A program made the position numbers and the translations under genes. This document shows positions 16,301 to 22,998 of a stretch of DNA of 26,560 nt, in pieces. The notes beneath the pieces are model-generated. The model did not search any database. It had not been told where the DNA came from and worked only from the letters and a program-made list of their open reading frames with translations. This DNA is from a virus: IMG/VR virus record IMGVR_UViG_3300032047_000108, positions 1 to 26,560 of that record; one strand, 5' to 3'. Position 1 is the first letter of the stretch. Every line of letters starts with the position of its first letter.

Positions 16301-17442
16301 GGATTAACACTTATTTTAATATTATTACCTACGCTTAACGTAACCGTTTCAGAAAAAGTAAACGTGAATCTATTGATACCTATACCAGCGTATTCACACA
16401 CAGCAGTTAATATTGTTGTTCCTACCGGAACAGTTCCTGATACACTACTTGTTACTAAATCCCCTATTCTAGGAATCATATTAGTGTATTTTAAATTTTC
16501 ATAACTACCATCATAAGTTCCTTTTAGTTCTGTTGCTGGGTAAACAACAGTATATACACCTCCACCAGGAGCAGTTTCTACTGTTCCTTCATAACCATTG
16601 GATTTTAATTCTTTTGTTTTTTGTGTAGATGTTGGTCTAGAAAAAACCAAGTATTGACCACTTGCAATTGTTAAAGCTCTAGAAACCGTAACAGTGTTAG
16701 CAGCATTCCCTGGATTAACAGCTACGACATATGTAGATTTATCTAATGGAGAAAATTCACTAGTCGTTGGTAGCACTATAGTTTTCCAAGGAGAAATAAT
16801 ATCACCTGGTTGTATACCCGTGCTATCATCTAAAACAACAGTTGTTGAATTAGAAACAGCTCCATTAGTTCTAGCGTTAATTCTTTGCATAGCTAGTATG
16901 GCTTTACAAGGCGCGTATTTAGCTACAGAAATTTGATCTTCATTTGTATAATGGGTAGGCGTAGTAGCATTTGCTGGATTTGCTAAAGATATATTTATTT
17001 TTCTAGGTTGATTTAAATTATCTGTCCAGAATAATAAATCTTCTACCAAATTAACACCGGTTATAGGAAAAGATTGATTAAAATTTAAAAAATTACCAGT
17101 TACTAATGTCTTTAAATTATAAGGAGCGTTTAAATCTAATTCGAATATTCTATGTTCTTGACCCGAAGACCTAACACCATCAGCGTTATTATATGCAGTA
17201 GCAAATAAATAAACCTTATTAGTTGTTTCATTAACATAATGACCAATAACAGCTTCATTATCAGTGCTTAATTCTTTAATACTAGTATTACCTAAAACAT
17301 TTTCAAACTCACCAACAGTTGAACCTTCTGATCTACTTATCATTAAGTTTATAGCTTCTCGATATTCACCATTAGGCAACAATCTAGAGTCAAGATCTTG
17401 ATTCATTTTACCTTTTAAAAAGGTATTTTTAATTTCTGGCAT
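13309..17442 (-). CDS. tail stabilisation/muzzle-type protein with C-terminal Ig-like repeats
   Basis: The 1377-residue product opens with a recognisable block: FLKGKMNQDLDSRLLPNGEY and SEGSTVGEFENVLGN in the first 50 residues, then LLFWTDNLNQPRKINI at about 135-150. These are characteristic of P22 gp10-like tail-stabilisation and crAss-like muzzle proteins. The core runs to about residue 930, where ETRPVFSLLELFYETSLQGK marks a boundary. Beyond it lie two or more Ig/cadherin-like beta domains (about 970-1100 and 1115-1195, the second with DVNGNGLSATCQIQFTV) and a Cys-containing C-terminal domain (1200-1377) rich in Thr, Ser, Asn and Gly. The C-terminal part may reach outward and contact the host; that is inference. 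The gene follows the 403-residue ring protein with a 2-base gap. Family-level assignment is fairly confident. Confidence 0.85.
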   Translation of the reverse strand: MPEIKNTFLKGKMNQDLDSRLLPNGEYREAINLMISRSEGSTVGEFENVLGNTSIKELSTDNEAVIGHYVNETTNKVYLFATAYNNADGVRSSGQEHRIFELDLNAPYNLKTLVTGNFLNFNQSFPITGVNLVEDLLFWTDNLNQPRKINISLANPANATTPTHYTNEDQISVAKYAPCKAILAMQRINARTNGAVSNSTTVVLDDSTGIQPGDIISPWKTIVLPTTSEFSPLDKSTYVVAVNPGNAANTVTVSRALTIASGQYLVFSRPTSTQKTKELKSNGYEGTVETAPGGGVYTVVYPATELKGTYDGSYENLKYTNMIPRIGDLVTSSVSGTVPVGTTILTAVCEYAGIGINRFTFTFSETVTLSVGNNIKISVNPDYDANWTGDAKFLEDKFVRFSYRFKFEDNEYSLMAPFTQCMFIPKQYSEFGGGSFPQPEDMDNAFESTILNWFENNTQNINLRIPFPESTVNGAVSNLLISSIDVLYKESDSLAVKVLDTVDLVNISSLSRISWWDPVNGENQNERFYDYDYASNKPYKTLPSSQTVRVYDKVPLKALSQEIISNRIVYGNYVDKHTSPSSINFSALTDNKKPYNTSHIEYPYHNLKQDRTYQVGFILADRYGRQSDVILSAYDDVPGAQGSTVFLPYNTLSDQISNPILDWLGKTLSIRVDNAIGTETTGGQPGIWHATNNPLGWYSYKIVVKQQEQEYYNVYLPGFVNGLPITGTAEENKSAFSVLLSDNINKIPRDLNEVGPTDTEYTSSQVLNIRVNNPRINNRNAARPYGYPRTSIAWNTQYYPGNIAQEVLSIQTVRDMEIQSIPFKAGIAQGPYGQVVLTDSSGVTTPSTLGCIPWGTTPASAEGTPSGTDPDVGPLYNADLNPFAIKIDITQNGKIQTLQSTIAGPVGATCSSQVSNASNNLPTMSPFLAVAETRPVFSLLELFYETSLQGKINTLNSLINSQDPGITALTTNSANFPESLTATSQIGTDIEFVTGGGTTVTNNAHLSNISIVSAYRANDLSQSNNVSSLFTFTHTGSDAEYQLKTASGTTFWYSALSDANPSNDVYNLTFAVTYQPGGVGQTYTSNVTYTATLTNVAPTFDSCTNPTGITISSTTIKQFTAKNGSANVANRTNELLFDLDPTNASSVLNKFTMSSSGLLTANTGSLVEGDTWTIKARVRDVNGNGLSATCQIQFTVGIQHVPRAICFGRQGNAVAVCNQSYETFFGASNSTTSTGAYGTIGGIFYPSNAIQFYNVRANAATGSTTGALTQGVMKIIPVLTQTGGTGSISCYVTIQYRANANSSWSQAIDTSNNTINNIQLTASNGFPGTFTKNFSIPGEYRAFTTNVTGEACGTGTQSLVINFGDATYTGQCNLGPL

Positions 17443-17444
17443 AT

Positions 17445-18656
17445 TTAATGTTTAATCCATTTAGATTTATTACGCATTACTTGTACTATTTCATCTAATT
17501 TAATATTAGATAATCTTATTTTAGCATTACGTAAAGCTGCGTATCTTTGTCTTTTATATTGTGGGGCTATAGTAGCAGTGTCTCTTCTAGTTGACATTAT
17601 GCTATATAATAAATGTTGGTACATAGCTTCTTCCGCTAACTTAGGAACCTTACTATCTAGATCATAAGCTAAACCATCAGATACATATTCTAATAATATT
17701 AATTTATTCTTTAAATCACTAGAAAAATTAAATGTACCTCTCTTGTCATCTATATTAAACCAACCATTCATCTGCATGTTAACCGGATCACCTCCATATC
17801 TTTGGCCATACCATCCTCCAAATCCATATGCATTTTCACCAAACCAGTCATACATAAACAAATCTGGGTTATTAGAAGACATAGGCCACACACCTGTTAT
17901 ATTACTGGTATTTGCTTTTTGCCATGATTCATTTATAACTGAAGTTGCATCTACATTATCTCCAAAATTATCTTGTATTATTTGGCCTTCTTGACTTTGT
18001 ATAGGGGCTTCCCAAGGACTACTAGTAAGTTGTGTAGGATATATAGTGTGTTTAACACCTAATCCATCAATCCAGGATAATTTAACATAATTAACATAAT
18101 CCTGTGGTATTGTTAATGAAAGGCTATCTGGTATTGTTAATTCTTGAGACTTTATACTTTTCAAAGTATCATAACTAAACTCTTGTAAACCTCGCTTAGC
18201 GTGAAACAAAACATCTGTTCTATTAACTCTAGGTATTAATTTATCTTGACCAACATAACCCACAATAAAGTTATTAACAATATCTTTTAAAGATATATAT
18301 TCGTAGCCTCCATAATTATTTTGTAAAGCTTCTTGTTTCAGTTGCACTTTTACATATGTTCCTATTGGTTGTTGAGCTCCTAATACTATAACATTATTAT
18401 TTTTAGCGCTTGATAAAGTAAAAGTAGTTGTAAAAAGAGCCCACTGGTTAATACCATTAGGACTTGTATAAATAAGAAAATTATTTAACGGATAGTCAGG
18501 ATTATTTGGGTTCCAACTAGTTGTGCTACCTAATACTAACGGAGTATTAAATGTAAAAGTATATGTAGCCGTAGCCACAGGAGTATATATAATCTGCGCG
18601 CCCGCGTAATATTGTACATTTTGTTCTTGGATTAATCCTCCATCTGGTCTAGGCAT
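17445..18656 (-). CDS. tail-tube / ring protein (403 residues)
   Basis: The N-terminal 100 residues are beta-rich and hydrophobic but not a signal peptide. The middle (about 115-205) has a block common to crAss-like tail-tube or ring proteins: YEYISLKDIVNNFIVGYVGQ, then RVNRTDVLFHAKRGLQEFSY, then SLTIPQDYVNYVKLSWIDG. A Gly/Trp/Tyr-rich loop region (FGENAYGFGGWYGQRYGG) follows at about 275-292. The C-terminus is a basic helix (RQRYAALRNAKIRLSNIKLD). It sits between the 230-residue adaptor (3-base gap) and the muzzle-type protein (2-base gap), where head-to-tail connectors are encoded. ATG at 18656 is preceded by AAACT with no Shine-Dalgarno. Assignment as a connector/tail-tube protein is good; the exact ring cannot be set from sequence. 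Confidence 0.8.
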   Translation of the reverse strand: MPRPDGGLIQEQNVQYYAGAQIIYTPVATATYTFTFNTPLVLGSTTSWNPNNPDYPLNNFLIYTSPNGINQWALFTTTFTLSSAKNNNVIVLGAQQPIGTYVKVQLKQEALQNNYGGYEYISLKDIVNNFIVGYVGQDKLIPRVNRTDVLFHAKRGLQEFSYDTLKSIKSQELTIPDSLSLTIPQDYVNYVKLSWIDGLGVKHTIYPTQLTSSPWEAPIQSQEGQIIQDNFGDNVDATSVINESWQKANTSNITGVWPMSSNNPDLFMYDWFGENAYGFGGWYGQRYGGDPVNMQMNGWFNIDDKRGTFNFSSDLKNKLILLEYVSDGLAYDLDSKVPKLAEEAMYQHLLYSIMSTRRDTATIAPQYKRQRYAALRNAKIRLSNIKLDEIVQVMRNKSKWIKH

Positions 18657-18659
18657 AGT

Positions 18660-19352
18660 TTACTGTTTTGAGTTTTGTTCTTCTAATTGTATCTCTTGTT
18701 GAGCTACTTGTATTATTGTAGGATCATTTATTATAACCCCTGCATAAGCTAATATTCTAGTTATAACGTTTGTTTGCTCGCTAACACTTAATTCAAAATT
18801 AATAGAAGTTCCAGCGTTATAAACATACTGACCTAATGAACCAACACTGTATTTCCAATCTACATCAGCAGGTTTTTTTAAATAAGATATAGTTATATTA
18901 TTTATTATACTTGTAGGATACACGTATAACAAATTGTTCTCATATAAATATATAGGAAAGTTAGTAGTGGGTTGTGTTAAAGGGGAAAGTAATAATTGAG
19001 TTAACTCGTTTCTTTGAGCATATTGAGTTAGTTCTGTTCCATTATAAAATACAGATCCTAATCTATATATATCGTTAGGAGTTAAAGTAAAATGAGGTCC
19101 TACATAAGCTGTAGCACCTGTTCTCTGAAAAAATGATAAATTTTCTTCAATATTTTTTATGCGATTTGCATATTCAGTGTCATTCTGTGGCATTCGATAC
19201 TGTTGATTTAAATCATCTTCGTATTTTTCAAATATATTTAACTGCACCTGTGTTCCTACCTTGTTGAACTCGTCAGGTGTCATATATCCTCTCTGTTGTT
19301 GATTAAGGATTAACAAAACAGTTTTGTATACAGTATCTACGTTTATTGCCAT
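18660..19352 (-). CDS. head-tail adaptor / tail tubular protein A-like
   Basis: The 230-residue product starts MAINVDTVYKTVLLILNQQQ and continues RGYMTPDEFNKVGTQVQLNI, a helical N-terminus I associate with crAss-like ring/adaptor and T7 gp11-like tail tubular A proteins. The rest mixes helices with a short beta region (FPIYLYENNLLYVYPTSI at about 140-157) and ends in a helix with Gln/Glu. I chose ATG at 19352 over an in-frame TTG at 19376: the ATG has an AT-rich leader like its neighbours, and the TTG falls at the edge of the GC-rich hairpin upstream and would add only eight residues. The gene follows the 257-residue head protein after a 58-base spacer and is three bases from the next ring gene. 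Confidence 0.8.
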   Translation of the reverse strand: MAINVDTVYKTVLLILNQQQRGYMTPDEFNKVGTQVQLNIFEKYEDDLNQQYRMPQNDTEYANRIKNIEENLSFFQRTGATAYVGPHFTLTPNDIYRLGSVFYNGTELTQYAQRNELTQLLLSPLTQPTTNFPIYLYENNLLYVYPTSIINNITISYLKKPADVDWKYSVGSLGQYVYNAGTSINFELSVSEQTNVITRILAYAGVIINDPTIIQVAQQEIQLEEQNSKQ

Positions 19353-19375
19353 TATAGTATATTTTTTATAATACA

Positions 19376-19393
19376 AGGCGGCGTTAACCGCCT
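19376..19393 (-). terminator. GC-rich intergenic hairpin after the 257-residue gene
   Basis: A perfect 6-bp stem (AGGCGG / CCGCCT) with a 6-base loop lies in the spacer between the 257-residue gene and the adaptor gene. It stands out against AT-rich surroundings. On the transcribed strand it is followed by TGTATTATAAAAAATATAC, which has no U run, so it is not a textbook intrinsic terminator. It may act as an attenuator, RNA-processing site or 3'-end stabiliser. The hairpin is certain as sequence; its role is inferred. Confidence 0.55.
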
Positions 19394-19410
19394 CATATTA
19401 GTATTACATG

Positions 19411-20184
19411 TTAAGAGAGTTTTTTCTCTATAGTTTTATAAACTTCTACACCTTCATCTGTTTTAAACCATGCAGCTAATGCTGAGTATGGGTTTTCATC
19501 AAATGGTACCGTCATAAGTTTACGTTTATTAGAACCAAAAGTAAAGCTTCTTTGATCTTGTGAAAGCTGTATCATACCAGATTCTGTAGCTTTAATACCA
19601 AAGTTTCTTAACATTACATTATCATCTTTTGCTAATTCAATAAACAATCTAGCGTTCTTTTTAGCAAACAATAATATATCTCTTTTTAATTCTTTAGATG
19701 ATAGATCAGCGACAGCACTACCCATTTCTACTCTTAGTATTGCTTCTATTTGTTCTATATCCATTTCTTTAGCAGCGTTTAAAGCTAGAATTTCTAATTC
19801 TAAATCTACTAAAGCATCTCTTGCTATTACTTGAGGTTTTAGTTCTGAATATCTTTTGTCCCTATCTGGGTGATATAAAGATAAAAGCTTTTGTAAAGCT
19901 TGTTCTTGTTTAGGAACAACCAATGTTCCATCTTTAAACATTATATGTTTTAATGTAACTTCTCCTTTTTGCTCATCTACAAATGGTGAAGATTGATTAG
20001 TAGCATATCTTAACGCTCTTTGAGTGTTTGTCTCTGTATCAAAATATAATAACGGGTATTTTTCCGTGTGTCTTGATTTCAATGTAAACGTTAATGGTTC
20101 TTTACTTCCTGTTAGAAAATAAGTTCTATCTTTTATTTCCCAAGTGTCTTTGACCTTAGGTTTTTTTTCTTTTGTTGTTGACAT
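19411..20184 (-). CDS. head-associated protein encoded after the capsid gene (257 residues, unknown)
   Basis: The product has a Lys-rich N-terminus, a beta-like section (about 14-100) containing TWEIKDRTYFLTGSKEPL, RYATNQSSPFVDEQKGEV and IMFKDGTLVVPKQEQALQKL, then helices (about 115-215) and a C-terminus ending YKTIEKKLS. No signal peptide, membrane span or catalytic motif is apparent. Its place between the capsid gene and the adaptor gene suggests a head-completion, decoration or neck protein. It has its own regulatory-looking setting: a hairpin on each side and a 26-bp leader/start sequence identical to that of the scaffold-like gene, suggesting expression set apart from its neighbours. I think similar proteins occur in marine phages but cannot name the family. 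Confidence 0.8.
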   Translation of the reverse strand: MSTTKEKKPKVKDTWEIKDRTYFLTGSKEPLTFTLKSRHTEKYPLLYFDTETNTQRALRYATNQSSPFVDEQKGEVTLKHIMFKDGTLVVPKQEQALQKLLSLYHPDRDKRYSELKPQVIARDALVDLELEILALNAAKEMDIEQIEAILRVEMGSAVADLSSKELKRDILLFAKKNARLFIELAKDDNVMLRNFGIKATESGMIQLSQDQRSFTFGSNKRKLMTVPFDENPYSALAAWFKTDEGVEVYKTIEKKLS

Positions 20185-20204
20185 AATATAATATAATTAA
20201 ATAA
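20179..20204 (-). promoter_or_regulatory. duplicated AT-rich leader/start sequence, copy 2
   Basis: These 26 bases, covering the first two codons and 20 bases upstream of the 257-residue gene, match bases 22966-22991 exactly. The upstream part is entirely A and T, includes TATAT steps and ends ATTATGTCA. There is no Shine-Dalgarno. It probably serves as a translation-initiation region in a Bacteroidota-type host, though a promoter element cannot be excluded. The identity is seen directly; the function is inference. Confidence 0.6.
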
Positions 20205-20209
20205 GTTAA

Positions 20210-20238
20210 AGGTATTGGGCGCCGAAGCGCCCTAACCT
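20210..20238 (-). terminator. cUUCGg-tetraloop hairpin after the major capsid gene
   Basis: The transcribed strand reads GGGCGCTTCGGCGCCC (20217-20232): a perfect 6-bp GC stem closed by an exceptionally stable C(UUCG)G tetraloop. Flanking bases (AGGT on the + strand at 20210-20213 with ACCT at 20235-20238) can extend the stem past a small internal loop. It follows the capsid stop by 16 bases. The bases after it (AATACCTTTAACTT) lack a clean U run, so it may be a partial terminator or an mRNA-stabilising 3' end, as often found after phage capsid genes (for example T7 after gene 10). Confidence 0.65.
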
Positions 20239-20248
20239 TATATAAAAA

Positions 20249-21730
20249 TTAAGCTGTGAATAATACGAAATTATTTCTTGCTTGTACACATAAACATCTT
20301 TCTGATAAGAAGTTAACCTCCATAGCATCAAGAGTAGAAGTTTGTGCTCCACCAACTGAACCAGTTAGCCAAGACTTCATTCTTCTATCATCAGCTTGAG
20401 AAGCTCTATATCTTACATGTAAGAAAGGTCTTCTAATGTTTGTTCCAAGTAATTGATCGTATACTGTAGAAGTTCCCGCAGGAATTAATACACCATCGAT
20501 GTTATCACCGTTAACAAAGTTTGAAGAACCACCTCTTGTAGAAGCGTCGTTTAAGTATTTCCACGATGTTTTGTAGAAATCATATGAACCTCTTCTGAAA
20601 CCAGAGAATCCTAAGTTAAGCGCCATATCTTCAGAGTTTTCAAATACACCGTAAGATGTACCTCCAGCTCCGTAAGAATTTTGTTGTGCTAACATGTTAT
20701 CAAATAGTAACTCAGTTTTTCTATCTAAGAAAAGCATGTTTTCTTCAATAGCTCCTTGAGTATCTAGGTTTTCTAACACAGCATCAAAATCCTGTAAAGA
20801 TCCAGCATATCCAGAAAGTACATTACCACCATTGTTAATAGCTGAGAATAAACCTTCAGTACCTATTGTACCAGCAGGCGCAGCAGCAGCGGCAGGGAAA
20901 CTAATGTTTCCAGCAATTGCAGCAGCTTGTACAGCATTTGCTAATTCACCTTCAATCATTGCCATTTCTAAATAATCTTCGAATCTCATTCTAGTTTCAC
21001 CTTCAGCTTTTAGATACCATAAGTATCCAGAGTTACCATCTTCAGTAGCAACCTCAACCCAACCGATTTGAGCTGTATCAGAACCAGATACTGCATATCT
21101 GTCTCTAATGATAATTGGTTTGTTACTAAATGTAGTTAACTGAGGTTGAATAGATTGTGTAGCACCTGGTCCAGTAGAACCTTTTCCATATTCAGAACCG
21201 TATACAAATACTTTTAATACAGCACCTGTACCAGCAGCAGCAGCGTTAACAGCAGCTCTAGTATAAGGAAGTACATCAAAGTTTTGAGCACCACCAGCGT
21301 TACCACTAGCCGCACTACCTGAAGCTGTTACAATAGCTTTTACAGTAAACGATGGATCAGCAGGATCCATGATTACTACAGTCATGTTAGGAAAAATTGT
21401 GTTCACTTGGCCAGCAGCGATAGTAAGTCTATTACCACCGTTTGCACCTACAGCAGAACAAGCTACACCATCGTAAGAGATGTGTAATCTGTTTTGCTCA
21501 GACCAAATTACTTGATCAGACATCATTGGCATCTCAGCGCCAACCATTCTTAAGAAGCCACCTAACGTTCTGTTTCCATAACGCTCTACCTCTGCTTCAT
21601 AAATTTCTGGTAGATATTGTTGTGCGAAGTCGTTTCCTCCACCACTGTTAAAGTTCAAGTAATTGCTTACAAGAGGTTGAGTGGTTAACGAAGGTAGTAA
21701 ACTTCCAAATTGAGGACTTAATACACCCAT
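20249..21730 (-). CDS. major capsid protein
   Basis: The 493-residue product lies directly after the scaffold-like gene (11-base gap) and before a stable hairpin, the usual capsid position. The N-terminal arm contains FAQQYLPEIYEAEVERYGNR and TLGGFLRMVGAEMPMMSDQV (about 34-75), a helical arm followed by a beta region. It continues with Ala/Gly-rich segments (about 90-170, 255-300), then WYLKAEGETRMRFEDYLEMA (about 238-257), resembling a spine helix, and C-terminal blocks with RRPFLHVRYRASQADDRRMK. Size and layout suit an HK97-fold capsid protein. Codons look more evenly chosen than in neighbouring genes, consistent with high expression, though I did not compute this. No protease gene lies beside it. 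Confidence 0.88.
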   Translation of the reverse strand: MGVLSPQFGSLLPSLTTQPLVSNYLNFNSGGGNDFAQQYLPEIYEAEVERYGNRTLGGFLRMVGAEMPMMSDQVIWSEQNRLHISYDGVACSAVGANGGNRLTIAAGQVNTIFPNMTVVIMDPADPSFTVKAIVTASGSAASGNAGGAQNFDVLPYTRAAVNAAAAGTGAVLKVFVYGSEYGKGSTGPGATQSIQPQLTTFSNKPIIIRDRYAVSGSDTAQIGWVEVATEDGNSGYLWYLKAEGETRMRFEDYLEMAMIEGELANAVQAAAIAGNISFPAAAAAPAGTIGTEGLFSAINNGGNVLSGYAGSLQDFDAVLENLDTQGAIEENMLFLDRKTELLFDNMLAQQNSYGAGGTSYGVFENSEDMALNLGFSGFRRGSYDFYKTSWKYLNDASTRGGSSNFVNGDNIDGVLIPAGTSTVYDQLLGTNIRRPFLHVRYRASQADDRRMKSWLTGSVGGAQTSTLDAMEVNFLSERCLCVQARNNFVLFTA

Positions 21731-21741
21731 AATAATTGTTT

Positions 21742-22971
21742 TTAATTGTTAAATTTACTTCGTTTAATTCTAAGTTTTGAACTATCTACACCGTCTATAG
21801 CTTTGACTTTAAGACCTCCTATGAAAATATCACCAGACGCTTGTCTAGCTTCAGTTGATGGATTTTTTGATCCCTCAACAATGTTTTTAATTCCATCAGA
21901 TTTCCCTTGTTCATAAAAATGATTTACTATTTTATCTATATTCTGTGCAGCATACATAGCTTTGTGATAACCTCTCGTATCTTTAACATTTCCTTCATTG
22001 TCTAAGAACTTCTCGACGAAGTTGTTAATGTTGGATTGATTCTCGGCTACAGCATCTGGGTCTTTAACTCCGTATCTAAACTTTTTTTCTCCAACTTCGA
22101 AATCAAAACCTTTGAATTCATCGGAAAAATATTGAGTAGTATCGTTTTTAAATTTTGAATGCTGTTGCTTAGCTATTTCTTGTTCTTGATTGTAGCGGTT
22201 GAAAAAGTCCATAGCTTTTTTTTGCTCTTGTGTTACTCCGGGCCTCAACTTGATTTCTTCGTAATACTGTTGCTTTAATTGTTCTAAATGACTACGTGCT
22301 TCTGCAACTGCTTCTTTTTTAGCGAGTTTCCTTTTTCTGATGTCTCGCTCTTCATCAGTATCTTCATCAAACCTAAACTGATCTTCCATAACAAATGAAA
22401 TTTCATCATCTGTAAGATGTGGTTTAGTATTTTTATAATATTCTTTTAATAAAGCATCTTCATTTACATTAGTGTAATCAGCATTTAACCTAACATAATC
22501 TTGAATATCACCACCAGTTTCTTCCATAAACTGAACTAGTTTTTCTACATTATCTGGTAATACAACTTTTTTAATAGGTTGTATATGCTCTTGTTCTACT
22601 TTATCTTCTTTTACTTCTTTTTTTAACTCTATTTCCTCTTTTACTTCTTGGATCGGAGAAATCCCTTCAGTAGTCTCGTTGGACTCTTGTACAGGTTCTC
22701 CCATCTCTGCGCTATCTCCGGATGGTTTTTCCACAGATACTTCCTTTGTTTCTCCGATTTGAATGGCATCTTCTTCAGGTTTTTTAGTTAAATCTACTTT
22801 TACAGGTTCTTCTGCTTTTACATTAGGATCTTTTGTAAGATCTACTTTTACAGGCTCCTCTTTAGTAGCATTGAATTTTTTTACTTTAGGTTTTGATTTC
22901 ATTTTCATATCTCCACCTTCTGATTTGACTTCTTGAGTCACTTCAGGTTTTGTTTTTGTTTCTTCTGACAT
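21742..22971 (-). CDS. scaffold-like capsid assembly protein
   Basis: The 409-residue product is highly charged and lies between portal and capsid genes, where scaffolding proteins are encoded. The N-terminal third (about 1-135) is low-complexity Lys/Glu/Val/Pro with a 10-residue motif EEPVKVDLTK repeated at 38-47 and 54-63. The middle (about 165-265) is a long charged helix likely to form coiled coils (LAKKEAVAEARSHLEQLKQQ). The C-terminus ends with a basic segment (LKVKAIDGVDSSKLRIKRSK), fitting the usual scaffold arrangement in which a basic C-terminal helix binds the capsid protein. Its leader is the 26-bp sequence also found before the 257-residue gene. There is no protease catalytic triad that I can see. 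Role strongly suggested by position and composition. Confidence 0.8.
   Translation of the reverse strand: MSEETKTKPEVTQEVKSEGGDMKMKSKPKVKKFNATKEEPVKVDLTKDPNVKAEEPVKVDLTKKPEEDAIQIGETKEVSVEKPSGDSAEMGEPVQESNETTEGISPIQEVKEEIELKKEVKEDKVEQEHIQPIKKVVLPDNVEKLVQFMEETGGDIQDYVRLNADYTNVNEDALLKEYYKNTKPHLTDDEISFVMEDQFRFDEDTDEERDIRKRKLAKKEAVAEARSHLEQLKQQYYEEIKLRPGVTQEQKKAMDFFNRYNQEQEIAKQQHSKFKNDTTQYFSDEFKGFDFEVGEKKFRYGVKDPDAVAENQSNINNFVEKFLDNEGNVKDTRGYHKAMYAAQNIDKIVNHFYEQGKSDGIKNIVEGSKNPSTEARQASGDIFIGGLKVKAIDGVDSSKLRIKRSKFNN
22783..22860. repeat. two copies of a 30-bp in-frame repeat in the scaffold-like gene
   Basis: Copies at 22783-22812 and 22831-22860 are offset by 48 bases and encode the same ten residues (EEPVKVDLTK). 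The DNA copies differ at several, partly synonymous positions, so the duplication is not recent. Confidence 0.75.
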
Positions 22972-22991
22972 AATATAATATAATTAAATAA
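22966..22991 (-). promoter_or_regulatory. duplicated AT-rich leader/start sequence, copy 1
   Basis: This is the translation start region of the scaffold-like gene, identical over 26 bases to 20179-20204 (20 bases of pure A/T leader, ATG and the next codon TCA). It occupies most of the 27-base gap after the portal stop codon. The likely role is efficient translation initiation without a Shine-Dalgarno; a late promoter overlapping it is an alternative. Confidence 0.6.
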
Positions 22992-22998
22992 TTAATAC

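Noticed and set aside
18660-19376. Longer adaptor protein starting at TTG 19376
   Set aside because: The TTG starts at the edge of the GC-rich hairpin and adds only MYYKKYTI; the ATG at 19352 has the A/T-rich leader typical of the window.
20185-20204. Bacteroidota -33/-7 promoter (TTTG and TAnnTTTG) in the duplicated leader
   Set aside because: Only a poor match (TACCTTTA) lies upstream of one copy and none before the other, and no properly spaced -33 element was found.
19376-20238. Intergenic hairpins as classic rho-independent terminators
   Set aside because: Neither has a U run after the stem on the transcribed strand, so only a terminator-like or processing role is proposed.
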